A stretch of 64,000 nt of DNA from Caprimulgus europaeus. Taxonomy: Eukaryota > Chordata > Aves > Caprimulgiformes > Caprimulgidae. The notes under the pieces were generated by a model that was not told the origin of the DNA, searched no databases, and saw only the letters and a list, made by a program, of their open reading frames with translations. Positions 40,467-52,300 of this stretch are shown piece after piece; within the stretch, counting starts at the first letter, position 1, and each line of letters starts with the position of its first letter. The position numbers and the translations under genes are program-made. The stretch spans positions 46,921,037 to 46,985,036 of the forward strand of contig OU015525.1 of the NCBI GenBank assembly GCA_907165065.1. The letters run 5' to 3'.

Positions 40467-40606
40467 GTAGTATTTAATTCCAATGACTATTAAAACTCAA
40501 ATTCAAACAATGTTTGCTCCATCAGTGTCAGCTTTTGAGCTGAGAGTGCATGATGCTTTTGGCTTTTGAAGGAGGGATCATCAATACCATCAATAACAGA
40601 CAATTT

Positions 40607-40641
40607 AAAAAAAAAAAAAAAAGAAAAAAAAAAAGAAGAGG
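40607..40641 (+). repeat. A-rich tract
   Basis: A16, G, A11 and then GAAG words. No TSD or element body was recognised upstream, so it is not called a retroposon tail. Confidence 0.85.
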
Positions 40642-40718
40642 TCTTTGCTTGTCCTATTCAGGCAATGCTGCTCTCTTTGCTTTCTAAATTACTGTTCATG
40701 TACCCAAATTATTGCTGA

Positions 40719-40754
40719 TATATATATATATATAAAATTATTATTATTATTATT
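40719..40754 (+). repeat. (TA)8 and (TTA)5 microsatellites
   Basis: TA dinucleotides at 40719-40734, then TTA trinucleotides at about 40738-40754. Confidence 0.9.
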
Positions 40755-42896
40755 TTCCCCCTAATACTGGAAAGTACATCATGCACTCTCACATATATTT
40801 TAAATTTTTAAATGCAGTTTTAAACTTTAAAAGTTGATTTTAAAATCCATGGTATGCACTTTTAAACTGTTTCAGATATCTCCAAAAGTGCCCACTTCAC
40901 CAAAGATTGCATACTTCTTTCCCAAATCTAGTAAAGCAGCTTTTAAAAATTACATTGCCATATCTTATATAACTTAAATTTTCTCATATGTCAATACAGG
41001 AAACACTATGCAAATAATAAAGCTAAATCTTAATGGAGAAGTAAATAAACCCACTTTCTTATTTAACTTCTCTATTTGCTAATCATTCCCTCCCATACCC
41101 TACTGTTAAAGGAAGGTATCCATGCTTAGGCAGCAGGATTTGAAAGGTTTCCATTAGATATAAAGACATTTTAGACAGGTTACAGTTCCATAAGCTGCAA
41201 ATCTTTATTGATTATTGCTTAGGAAGATCTAACTAATTATTGAACATCACTTCTTAAGCCTCTTCTCAAAAGACAAAGCTAGTTTCTGTCTTTTACAGGC
41301 ACCAAATGTAATTTTAGAAAGCACCAACAACTAAGCAGTTTAATGGGATTATTAAAGATTCTGTTTGTTTTTTTCTCTCACATGCAGTTTCCTTTTATAC
41401 AGTAGTAATTTTTAAATAGACAAAGGCAATAACAAGGTGTTGGGAACTTCACAGTTTCAGTATTGATAACAAAGGTGTCGTTACCTATAGCCCTTCTCTC
41501 TAGAGACTGCACTGAGATAGATCTTCCTGGTCTCAGCTACCCAGAGTAGTCTGACCTTTTTCATTCTCCTTCCTTTCTTATGATGCTTTGCCTGCCAGAC
41601 ACGCTCAGGGAGTTTCAGCCCTCAGCATTCCTCACTTTGGAATTAAAAGGAGGCTGTTTTTTGAATAAGGCTGTCTAGGCTTGGTCGGGCCCTTAAGGAA
41701 ACAAGTTGTTCTGTTGCGAACTTTACAGATTATCCTGCAGATACTGTGTAACTGAAATCAGATTTTCATGCCTTATAGTTGCTTACTATCTCTTACACAA
41801 GATACATAAATATTACATGCACAGTGACTAACAGAAGTGATCAGATTAAATCTGGAACAGTGTTGCATTAATATAGGATTCTGTTACCCTTAAGTACTTC
41901 AAATACTATTCTGGCATCAGTAGCATTCTCTAAGATAAAAGTCACTGCTCAAAGTGAATAGCAACTGGCAGTAGAGTCTCTCTGTTACTGTCTGCAGAGT
42001 TTATGAACTTTAAGTACATTGACTTTTCTTTTGATCTAGAAGTTCATTAAAGGAAGAGAACAAATCATGGCTGCTTTATCACTTCAGTCTTTCTTTTATA
42101 ATGTTTTATAAATAAATGGACTCTCATATCTCGTTATCATAAGCTAACCTGCCAGCTGATGCAGCTTCATGCAGTTCTGATATTTCAGAAGGAGGAGGCA
42201 GCATATGTTACTCTCCATTACTTACCTAGGAACCAACAGAAAACGAGTGTAAAACTGTTGCCAATGCAAACTGAGGCAATACCTTCATATCACTTCAATC
42301 AAATCCTGAGAAGAACCGGGGGACGGTGCCATAGGAGTTATGGATATTGCTTCCCCCATGGTCCAAGTGAGACTGTGAGAGATAGTGCCCTTGAATGACA
42401 CTCGCATTCCTGTGTGTGGCTTGTGTGAAAGCCAAAATATAACCATTCTGTTGTTTAACATTTCTGCCCTAAACACAGTATTTTACTTACACTAAGACTC
42501 CAGATACTCTAGAGGATCTCCTGAATAACATCTGCTATTTAATTTTCCTTTGATTTGCTATGGTATTACATGCTGAAACCACCATCTCTGTTCAAATCAA
42601 TTAAGAAAATAAAGAAAAAAACAAAACAAAATGAATGGCTCTGTAGCACCCTCTTTGTAAGAAAAATTCTCATTCTTCATGGCATAAAATTGTGGAGAGA
42701 ATAAGCTATAATTAAACATAAATGTTGCTCATAGAGTTACTTTAGTATTTGCTGGCTTTGTGCTATTTGAATTATGAATTAAGAGATTTTATTTTCAGTA
42801 TAGATGCAGGCTAGACAAAGCTAAAATTAGCACAGCATACTTAAACAGAGAAGAATAATGGACAAAGTGTTGGGGGAAAAAATAATCTAGCATCAG

Positions 42897-42931
42897 AAAA
42901 AAAAAAACAAAACCAAACCAAAACCCAAACA
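42897..42931 (+). repeat. (CAAAA)n A-rich tract
   Basis: A-run grading into CAAAA/CCAAA units. Confidence 0.75.
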
Positions 42932-43212
42932 ACTCAAGTCTTATCTTTAGTTAATTAATTTAAACCAAAGGTTTCTGAATATAGAAACAATTAAGTGAAT
43001 ATGTTTCATGATAATTTTAATTTCAAACTTTTGGAGAAGAATAGAAATAAAAGTACTAATGTACCATAATCTCACCTTTTCCAGTGGTTCTTACAAGTGG
43101 GTCAGAGAGCATTATTTAGATGTTTTATTTTTTTCTAAGCAATTAACCACCCAAGATCCTTGGCTCTTAGAAAGAAAAACTATTTCAAAATTTGTATATT
43201 TACAACTTTTTC

Positions 43213-43234
43213 TTTTTTTTTTTTTCCCCCCTAG
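43213..43234 (+). repeat. T13-C6 polypyrimidine tract
   Basis: Thirteen T, six C, then TAG. It resembles a splice acceptor, but the sequence that follows is not recognisably coding. Confidence 0.8.
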
Positions 43235-44687
43235 AATGAGATAAAGTCAAAAGTCATATGTCAAAAGCAGAGATCCCAATGACGCAAATTGGTTCCCAGA
43301 TCAATGTAATTTTGCCTGTATAATGCAGGACTAATCCCACCAATGATTTTAGGTGACTAACTCCTACTGAAATCATTGAGAATGAAGCATTAAAGTAGGC
43401 TTGTGCGCCGCCTTATTTTATTTGAGAATTTCAAGTAAGTTACTTTATTGAATGCCTTTTGTATAGAACCACTACTGCAGCAAAGTAGCTCAAGGAAAAA
43501 TTAGAAAATTTCCTTCCTCAAAGTGCACTAAAGATATCTTTCACTATGAGGTAGACATTGGCATTAGAGATTAATAGAAACAGATTTGTCTTTAAAACTT
43601 GAACACTCAGTGCTGAAAATTTCAATTTTTCCAACCACTGGTACAAAAATGCCTTGCTAAGGCAGTATTTATTCTTTCCATGCTCTGTAGATGTTTCCTC
43701 CCTGTCTATGGAAAACTGTTCCTCCCAGTACAAATGGTGACAAATAACATTATAAAGGCATTTGTTTCCTAACATGACAATTCAATTTTTTCATTTTCCT
43801 CTTAGCAGCAGTAGTAGATTTTTTTTTAATGATTTCTTATATGTATTGTCTGCATCTCTTTCAATAAAGGAATAATATCCATTAATTATGTTGTCAAAAG
43901 ACCTCCTTTTCATTGTGCAATAAATGCTTTTTTACTTCCATGACTTTTGAGGTATGGTGGCTGTTCTACTGAATGATCTGAGAATTAAATGGTGATACAG
44001 TATTAATCATTATGGGAGGTAAATGTGGAAATTCATAAATTCACCAGAGAAGATGGTTTTCAGGACAGTTTACTATTCAGACCTCATGTTCACACTGTGA
44101 ATGATTGCAATTACATGCTGTGACAATAACACATTCATAATACAGTACAGAAATGAACTCATATTTTTAGTTCATTATTTAGGGCAGTAATTCACAAGCA
44201 GCCATAGAACTAAGACAATACACAGGAAGCGATTTTAACATTCACTGCAAGTTAGCAAAGGAGAAAAGCAATTCCATAAAGTTTCTGACTCTTGCTCTTG
44301 GAAAAACTGTTAGTTTAGTCAAAAGTCTTTTTAAGAAGTCTTTATCACCCTAATAGTACCATCGATGCTTGTAGACTACTAGAATTCCAGAATAATTTTC
44401 CAATAATATAGCATTATAGTCAGGGACCTGAAAAATGTATGCCTCCTTTAATTCTGGCATATTTGGGAAATTTTTCACCTTTCTTAACAGGATACATCTT
44501 CTATTTACTAGAACTTATTGCATAGATCCAGATTAATAAGCACAGGTTCTCCTTTTGTGTTGTGGTAAATTACATTGATTTGTCAGGCACATAAAAAAGC
44601 AAGTTTTTGGATTTTAGGTGTTGATCATCTTTTCCGTAATACAGGCTATTACTTTGAATGGTGTAAAGATTAATTACACCTGCTATG

Positions 44688-44702
44688 TTTTTTTTTTTTT
44701 TT
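44688..44702 (+). repeat. T15 homopolymer
   Basis: Fifteen consecutive T. Confidence 0.95.
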
Positions 44703-45765
44703 CTAATACTGACTGCTCTGCCAAATTTTTCTGAGGTACAGAAAAGAATTCCTTACATTGTGAGATTTCTTAGAGCACAGGTTACATGATTTCTAAGGGT
44801 TTTAATTGTTAAAATGCTATTTGTAAAATATAAATTATTTTATGGGCAGATCAAGGAATGTGGCAATGTCTAAGCAGATCAGTGAAGCCAAATGCTGCAG
44901 TCTAGGTATTTTTATGGTAACAAAGCATCAGTATCTGTGATGAATGACTAAGGAAGCTATCTGTGGTCTACAGTAGGAATTCTGTATTAAGTGAGAAATG
45001 TCAAGTTAGACAGGAGTCCATATGAGCATGTGCTCTATCAAATGACAAATGTGTGGGCCATCATTATACAGTGGAGATATCATAATGGACAATATGAAGG
45101 GAATGATCTCTACTGCCACATTTCAGAAGTGTCCCAAATCTAACAGATGCTACTAAGGGTTGCAGAGGGTAGTAGGCCCAAAATCATGCAGAGAATAAGG
45201 ATTGAAAATAATTGGTTTGAAAAGACTTTCACATCCACAAGGAAGGTAATGAGCATGGGCAGAACCAGAAAAAATCAGATAAGCTTTCACTGTTTATTTT
45301 GTTTGTGTTTGTTTTATTTTTTTGTTTTTTACAAGTTAGAACATTCGTTTGAGAAGTACACCAAGAGGTCTGTGTGTAATGCAGGAAGAGCCAGCAGGAC
45401 TACAACCTGAAGTGCTAAGAATGAGTGTACATTGGGATTATTCTCTTACAGTGGAAAGACAGTAAGTGTTACTGTAAAGAATGTAAAGGGAAAGGACGAT
45501 AAGAGCCTCTGCAGATGTAGACACTTTGCCTCCAAATTTGCAGCCTAAACCTGAAAATACATTCTTTGCTTTGACACAGTGTGTCCATACCATAATAGAG
45601 GCTAGTTGGACCAACTGGGTCTCCCATATAAATCTCAGATATAGTTTGGGAGAGAAAGCATTCAGGGGATCTAATCCTCTGTCATAGCTTGTTTGTCTCA
45701 GGCCCCCAATTTTGAAAGCTGAGGAATTATCCTGGATGTGGGCCATTTAAAACCAGCTGCATTTA

Positions 45766-45789
45766 ATTCCTGGGAATGTTCCCAGGAAT
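45766..45789. promoter_or_regulatory. perfect inverted repeat with two STAT-like sites
   Basis: Arms ATTCCTGGGAA (45766-45776) and TTCCCAGGAAT (45779-45789) are exact reverse complements separated by TG. The imperfect symmetry continues outward as TTTA and ATTTAA. Each arm contains TTC-N4-GAA (TTCCTGGGAA, TTCCCAGGAA), the spacing known for STAT6/BCL6-type sites. The palindrome is seen directly; any binding is inference. Confidence 0.5.
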
Positions 45790-47453
45790 ATTTAATTTGC
45801 CAAAACAGGCAGAAGCTAAAATAATGAGTGAATACTCAAAATGGAGTGATGAAACTGGGCAAAGCCATTAAAAGGTTGCATTCATCAAAAGTCTAGATAC
45901 TCATGGAAGTTCTACTGAAATTTTTCAGTGGAAGAGGCTGCTAAATTATCTTTCAGAAATCTGTCAAAAATGCTTTTCACTGTTCCTCTATCACCTTGTT
46001 TAAAGTTATTTAAGACAGGGACATTACTCATATTTATTTTTTATTGTTATCAGCAAACTTTTGGTGCTTCATAATAAACCATTATATTTTTGTAGGCTAG
46101 AAATTTAATGCTTGTGTTGCTGTGGTCAGTTTGCACTCTATTTTTTTTTTTCTGACCAAAGACCCTTCAATTTAGTAGAAAGAATTCAGATTCCTTCTGC
46201 TAGGTTTTTTTGTAGGCCTCCTATAATATTTCTGAAAGAAACATGAAGCAGTACAGATATTGTCTTAGCAAAACCATTTTTGTCCTTAAAACAGTTCTCA
46301 TAAGAACTCAAAAACTTTCAAACATGGCATTCCATTTCTTGCCACATTGATAGACGGTGCTGGAATATATAACATTATCTTCTCTTTCCTACTACTCAGT
46401 TAATGGCCTGTTTTGTATCACAACTCTGTCAAGGCAGTATGAATTCTTGAGAGTCTGTAGGAAGCCTCCAAACCAGAAACTTTTTGTGCTGTGTCTGTTA
46501 GGATGATGAGCCTTCTTTCCAGAGGCTTTCTGTTTAGATCCATTTCAAGAAGATCATTGCAGTATAATAACATTATTTAGACTTCATGAATCAATGCTGA
46601 CCTGTGGAAAGCCAGCTGGCCACCCAGAATTGTTTTCTCTTATGCAGATGAAAAACTGAATTAGATGTCCTTAAATCTTCCTTTCCACATAAAATTGCTC
46701 CCTTTATTCCAGCCATGAATGTTGAAAAACTGCAAATTGGTGGAATATGTGATTTGTGAAATCAATAAGGCAATGTCTCTGTTCAGAAGTGTGCATTCTC
46801 ATGAAAAATTTGAGGACTTATATTAAGGGAAAAAGTCACAAGCTTGTGTTAATGATTGGGGAAAACACTTCAGAGGCAAAGCATGAGGATCAACACTAGA
46901 ATACATTTGAATAACATGGAGCATAATAGATAGCCCTGGAGTAGATACAATGCTGTATTTCACTTGAGCACTCAGCTGCAGTCATAAACTGTGAGAGGTT
47001 TACGAATGGCATCAGAGCCTCAGGAATTAATTCAACCTTGCACTCACAACAATGCCATATGTTGTTATTTATAATACCCATTTTATAATGACTACTCTTA
47101 AGCAATTCACTATTTGTGATTGTAATATTTTAAAGATTAAATCATTAACTTGAAATGCTGCACTCCTTTAGGTAACATCTCTAAAAACATACTAAATTCC
47201 TTATCAAGTAAGATTTTTTACGGGGAGTATATTTAAAACAAGCTGGCTCCTCCTGACTAACTTTTAGCAGCACAAGAAACAGTTCTCTTTAATAAGGATG
47301 TGGAGTGCAGTGTTACTGAACATAAAAGCTATAGTCTCATTTTTTACTTGAGCAGTTACAGATTTCTGTTGGGTCTGTTTGATAGTTGTACAGTGTAAGA
47401 AGATAATTAAAGAAAAAGTGTCTGTTCTGTATAATATTGCTTTTGTGACATTA

Positions 47454-47493
47454 AAAGTCTTCAACAACTATTGAAAGTCTTGAATAACTACCT
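47454..47493 (+). repeat. 20-bp imperfect tandem duplication
   Basis: Two copies beginning AAAGTCTT (47454-47473 and 47474-47493) that differ at a few positions. Confidence 0.75.
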
Positions 47494-47890
47494 ATGGTCT
47501 GCATTTGAAATAGAGACAATATAAATATTCCAAAGAAAGGATTGAAATTAAAATTTCATGTATTTGAATACTCTCTTCTTGATTTCTACAGATTATTTAA
47601 AACAATCCCTGAAGACCATACTATTCTTGGAAGTTAACTGTGATTTTTCTTGCCATGATAATATCCTTCATCACACTTATTCTTGGCCTCTTCCCATAAA
47701 TATAATATTTTGGTAGTACCAACAGCATAAGAAATCAAACATGAGTAGGGGAAAAGCATTCCTACTCTTCGAAACATTGCAGACAGGCTATTTGAGTTCA
47801 ACTGAAAAACAACTGTATGGAAACAGAACAGTCACACAGAAGTCTTCCTGTGTCCACCCCCATCTCTATCTTGTTTTACTTCTTTCTAAT

Positions 47891-47924
47891 TTTTTTTTCT
47901 CCTTTTTTTTTTTTTTCCCCTCCT
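47891..47924 (+). repeat. polypyrimidine tract
   Basis: T9, CTCC, T14, then CCCCTCC. A CAG lies 16 bases later, but no exon was recognised downstream. Confidence 0.85.
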
Positions 47925-49814
47925 ATGTGCCTTGTACTCAGATAAAAACAAAGAGAGGCCTACAATTAGTATATATTAATTATGAAAGCGCTTCTTGTTA
48001 CTCAAATTCAAGGTCTCCATTACTGGAACATGCATGAAAAATCTTATGGTCCCTGGCTAACTTGCCAAAGTCATGTCTTTGTATCTTACAAGTTCCATTG
48101 TGTTGGTGAAATGTTTATGCTACAGGGTATTAGATTTCCTTGTTATGCTTTGATTCCTGTTAATATGGCATACTGAGTACTAGAGGTAGAATGAAGTAAG
48201 GTAAGGAGGATATTAAATGCAGTTTAATCCAGTTCAGATCTGAGGTCACCTAAATCATAATCTGAATATTCCCTAGTAGAGTCCTTTCAAGTATCTTTAT
48301 GGAAACATTCATCAAGATTCAGTCAGGGTGACAAAGTCATGCTCCAGTTTCCCAAGTTTTTGCAAAATATAACTATCTTTCTGTGTATATCTACTGAGGT
48401 TGAAAGAATTTGTCTCTTCATCATGGACATGGAAAAAAAAATAAAGGAAGAAAAAATATTCCAGTCTTGATTGCACTGACCTTTTGATGAAAAGTGTTAA
48501 GTGATTATTGTTATTTGTTCCTTTAGAGCTTCAATTTGAATCTTGCATTTATTGTGCTTATTTTCAGTGAAACTTTCAATGCAAGAGAATTACTTGAAGA
48601 AAAATGCTCCAGCAAAATTGTCAAGATTTGAGCCTGATTTTCAGAACTTTTTATCACTGTCATTTAATAGGCATTTTTATGGGTTTTACTGATAAGTTGT
48701 GTAGAATTTTGTTATATATGAGCAAAACCAAGGCTGAGCTCCAAAATCCTGTACATTATGATTCTTATCTGGGAAACAGTGAATATCAGATAAGCTATAT
48801 TGCTTATAAAACTTCTACTTAAGAAAATGGTTTAATTTCCTTTAATTTCCACTTTTTAAGTTAAGTTCAATACTTACATATTCTTCCTGATAAAGCATGC
48901 TAAGCTTTTTAAGATAAATATTTCTTAGATCTCTCAGGGAGTCTCACTGTGATTCTTATCTCCCCTCAGACCTCTAGTATCAATTAATGCAAGCAGGAAT
49001 ACAAACGGGTATCATTCCTTCTCCTCATTACATTATTGTTTGTCACCTTTCCTTTCAGAAATGCTTGTGCAAACCAGGTATCATATGTTAGTCTACTCTG
49101 CTAAACTTCATTTCTAAGTAACACACATTACACATAAACCTATGGAGTTTTTCATCCTACTATCTGCATATTTCATACCATCAAGTAAAAGGGAAAATGC
49201 ATCTTTATTAAGATCTGACAAGATAGACAGTTACCTTTGTGATAGTCAGATTTACAGAACCAAAAATCCAGACCTCTTTTCAAGATCCACAGTGATAATG
49301 ACATGCTACCTTTTAATTTAATAGGTAGTCCATCTTTATAAGGAAGAAAACAATGCAATTCACAATTGGAATAACTTATACTATAAATTTGAATTTAACT
49401 ACTGGAGTTATGTACATAAAAGAAACCCAAAACGTGACAAATGAAAATTGGACCTTAGTCTGAACTGAGCATAGCACATCAATTGACTGGAAACTAAAAG
49501 TGCAAATATAAAGTACTTCAACAATTTATGAAAGTCCTGCAGGGGTTCTCAGGTTCCTACAGAGCAGAAGCAATGTATTTTAATAAAGGAAACACAAACT
49601 TTTGCTAGCTTTGCAAACATTCTACTGTTAGGAAACACTGTCCTCTGGGCTTGCTTTTTTAAGAACAGAGAAGTCCCATGAGAGTAGTGCCTTAGACAGA
49701 GCTGGAGTAAAAATAATGCCCAGTCTTTATTCTGAAAAGGAAGAGGTTGACGAGTAAGTAAAAAAGTCATTGATCTGTAAAAGATTCCAGTTTTAGACTA
49801 CTCTTGTTTAACGT

Positions 49815-49890
49815 ATCATGGAATCACAGAATGGTTGAGAGATCTGTAAAGGTCATCTAGATAAGCGGTATAGTGCAGGGATGCCTGAAA
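49815..49890 (-). mobile_element. decayed CR1 3' end
   Basis: ATCATGGAATCACAGAATGG, then GGTCATCTAG, then GCAGGGATGCCTG, preserve the order of the complemented CR1 3' terminal words with many changes. It is an older, short, minus-orientation insertion with no frame. Confidence 0.65.
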
Positions 49891-50794
49891 TCATGCTAAT
49901 TAAGGTAACTTGGACATCCAGAGGCAAGTACAGCCATGTTGATTGACACAAGTGAGACATGGGGTGTTGTGCGATATCCAGTGACTAAGTGAGATTTTTC
50001 AAATAAAAGTTTGTGTTTTGCTAAAGGATTTCCAACATATTCAGTCTGCTTGTCATGCAGACCTGCATTTATTAGTGTAAAATGAGATTTAAAAACATGT
50101 GGTAACCGCTGGACCAAGATTTACAGAACAGTCTAGGTAAAGTGAGGTAGAGAGAGGAAGCAGCCCCAAGTGGATTTAGAACATCTTCAGTTCCATTTCA
50201 CCTTACCATGATATGATATATTTGCAGCTACACAGTCCCAGCATTTGGACTAGAGAATGCTTTTGCCTTGATAAAATAAAAAATCCAAGAGGAATTCCCA
50301 GTAGAAATCTATATCCTTACAAAACTGCAACGCATTTTAAGTAGCTCATTTATTGAAAATATGAGGCATGTGGGCACCATAGACCACTTGAAGGTGGATT
50401 ATTTTATAGTTTTTGTCCACTTTCTGGTTCTGTAGTTATGGAAACAAGATCTGACACATCTACTAGTTGGTATCTTCTATACGTAGTTATCACTACTGGA
50501 AACTTCAGAGGAAGTTGTTCTTCTACAGCAAGCTGTGATACAACATCCTCCCTTCAGAAGATCTCATCTTCCCATCTACCTATGATGGGAGTTGATTGGA
50601 GCCTGAAGATCTAATGCTTTTTCCACAAAAAAAAAAAAAAAAAAGTTTTGTTAAATTAATTAAATGCAGTTACCTAGATTAATGCCTTCCCTTTTTCTGA
50701 GACCTGCTAATTCTTCATGTCAACATTTTAATTTGGCAGTGATTTCTGCAAATTGATCATACATGTTGGCACTAGGTATATATTTTTTAGAATT
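49891..50794. other. noncoding DNA
   Basis: AT-rich, with an A18 run at 50627-50644. No gene recognised. The A-run could be the tail of an old retroposed sequence, but no body or target duplication can be defined. Confidence 0.5.
50627..50644 (+). repeat. A18 homopolymer
   Basis: Eighteen consecutive A. Confidence 0.95.
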
Positions 50795-51625
50795 GCCAGG
50801 GAGCAGTAAGAGCAGGGCTGCCCACTGTGAGAAGGGGAGCTGGAAGCCAAGGGCAGTCATCCTACAGGCCTGGAGAAGAAGAAGCAGATTGGTCCTTGGG
50901 AGAGGACCATCAGCTCCCTCCAACTGTGAACTGAGACTCCTGCTTGGTAATGGCATGGTTGAAAGGGCTTTGGAGTCAGAAAGCACGCTGTAAAAAGTGT
51001 TAGGTAGTCTGTGGGGCTGTAGGCAATGTGTGGGGAAGGATGACATAAGCCACATTGGTGACCAGGCCCACACTCACCAGAGTGGCCGTGCTCCATGTTG
51101 AGGAGGGCAGACCTACCCTGAAACCTATGGGCAAAAGGTGCAGTGGCCCATCAGGAGCAGGGAGCCAGGGTTGTGGTGGGCATGGGGGCCGTGCAGGCAG
51201 CCAGCAGGGCTAGACTCTGCCTGTACATGCTGACCACCCCTCAGGGGCTCGATGGCCATAGAGGGCTTCATGGGCCTGCCTTGAGGCAGCCTGCAGGCCA
51301 GGCCCCATGAGCTCCAGGTGGCCTGAGATGGGCAGGCAGCCCCCTCAGGGACAGGACCAGGAGCTGAGGGTAGCTGTGGCTCAATGGGGTGCAGGCCCAC
51401 AGTGGGAACAGCCACTGACGCCATGAGCAACAGAGAGCTCAAGGCAGTAGGTCTAGGTCAGCCCAGGAAATAAAAGAAATGATCCAATGACACAGATGCT
51501 AGGACTGATGGCCCTGGGCTCAGCTGAAATGGGGTCCTGGGCCATCAAAAGGGTGGTGGGAGGCACCTGGAAGGCTGACCAGGGCCACAAGGGCCTGTTA
51601 GTGCCCTCAGGTCCCTAGGGGTCAG
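50795..51625. other. GC-rich, CpG-poor block of unknown origin
   Basis: This ~830-base segment is strikingly richer in G and C than the tens of kilobases around it, with abrupt edges on both sides. CpG is rare while TG and CA are abundant, as expected when methylated CpGs decay, so it does not look like an active CpG island. Minus frames (50720-51073, 51125-51442) are open for just over 100 codons but rich in Pro/Leu/Ser/Gly with no recognisable domain, as expected in GC-rich DNA. It could be an old retroposed sequence, an unrecognised repeat, or a decayed GC-rich minisatellite. Words such as GGCAGGCAGCC recall the block at 6.7-7.0 kb. Confidence 0.5.
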
Positions 51626-51744
51626 TTTTAATTCCCCTTCATTTTGATTTAATTAAGCAGACTCTGGTCTTGTTCTCTGACAGACAAGAGTATTTTCCAA
51701 TCACACTGCTCTGTCTTTTAGACAGTTGTTGAAGTAATTCAGAT

Positions 51745-52300
51745 ACTTTGATCATGTCCTCTCTTCTTATTTCCAAAGTAAACAGTCCTAATCTTCTCCA
51801 TCTCTCTTAATCTCTGAGATACCCTTGATGATTCATCACTCCTCTGCAAGCTGTCTCTGCCTCTGTCTCCATAATACATTTTCTGAGACAAGGTGACCAG
51901 TACTGTAGCCAGGATGAGACTACAGCACGCACTGATTTACAGACAGACAATATAATGTTATTTATATGTTCAGTCTCTTATGCCTCTTGTCATGTACTGC
52001 CTTGTTAGTCTTTCTGAAGAGCTGCTGAGTGGCTCTGGCACTGCCACTTTGAGCTCTGTTAAACTGAGATCCCTTTGCTGTGTTGTTGTAGATGTTAGGT
52101 GTTATGATGTTGGTGTTAAATGTTGCTATATATGTGCTAGAATTACTATGTTGCTACAGATATTGTAAGATGTAGGATGGTTTATTTCAAGCGCACATTT
52201 ATTCATATGTATTGGTATTGAAATGCATTTGCTGTAACGTTGTCCTTTCAGGGCCACTGAACAAACGTGTTCTCACTGCATGCATGAAAGCATGTGCTAA
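51745..52300 (-). mobile_element. ancient CR1/L3-like LINE relic
   Basis: The plus strand preserves, in the right order, antisense words of old CR1/L3-type ORF2. These are GATCATGTCCTCTCTTCTTATTTCC-like sequence (51750-51775), then ACCAGTACTGTAGCCAGGATGAGAC (equivalent to the CVQ/W region), then AGATCCCTTTGCTGTG (about 52068). ATTTATTCATATGTATTGGTATTGAAATGCATTTGC-like sequence follows near 52197-52232. Every frame is broken. It belongs to a much older layer than the young CR1 copies. Limits are approximate. Confidence 0.5.

Larger units (their letters stand above)
32844..49814. other. long AT-rich noncoding stretch
   Basis: About 17 kb with no supported gene and no clear young transposon. 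It contains the microsatellites, purine tracts, short tandem duplications and one palindrome listed separately. Frames of 100 codons or so at 33250-33570, 38370-38687 and 45438-45746 have low-complexity or unrecognisable translations. 43265-43400 may be an old palindromic repeat (see findings). Confidence 0.5.

Noticed and set aside
40607..40641. Poly-A tail of a retroposed gene
   Set aside because: No recognisable gene body or target duplication upstream.
43213..43244. Strong-looking splice acceptor (T13 C6 TAG)
   Set aside because: Homopolymer slippage explains it and no recognisable exon follows.
50230..50310. Possible endogenous-retrovirus pol-like fragment
   Set aside because: A few residues look suggestive, but frames break at once, and no LTRs or neighbouring motifs are visible.
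50720..51442. Minus and plus frames of 76-117 codons in the GC-rich block
   Set aside because: GC-rich DNA has few stops; the translations are low-information Pro/Leu/Ser/Gly with no domain.
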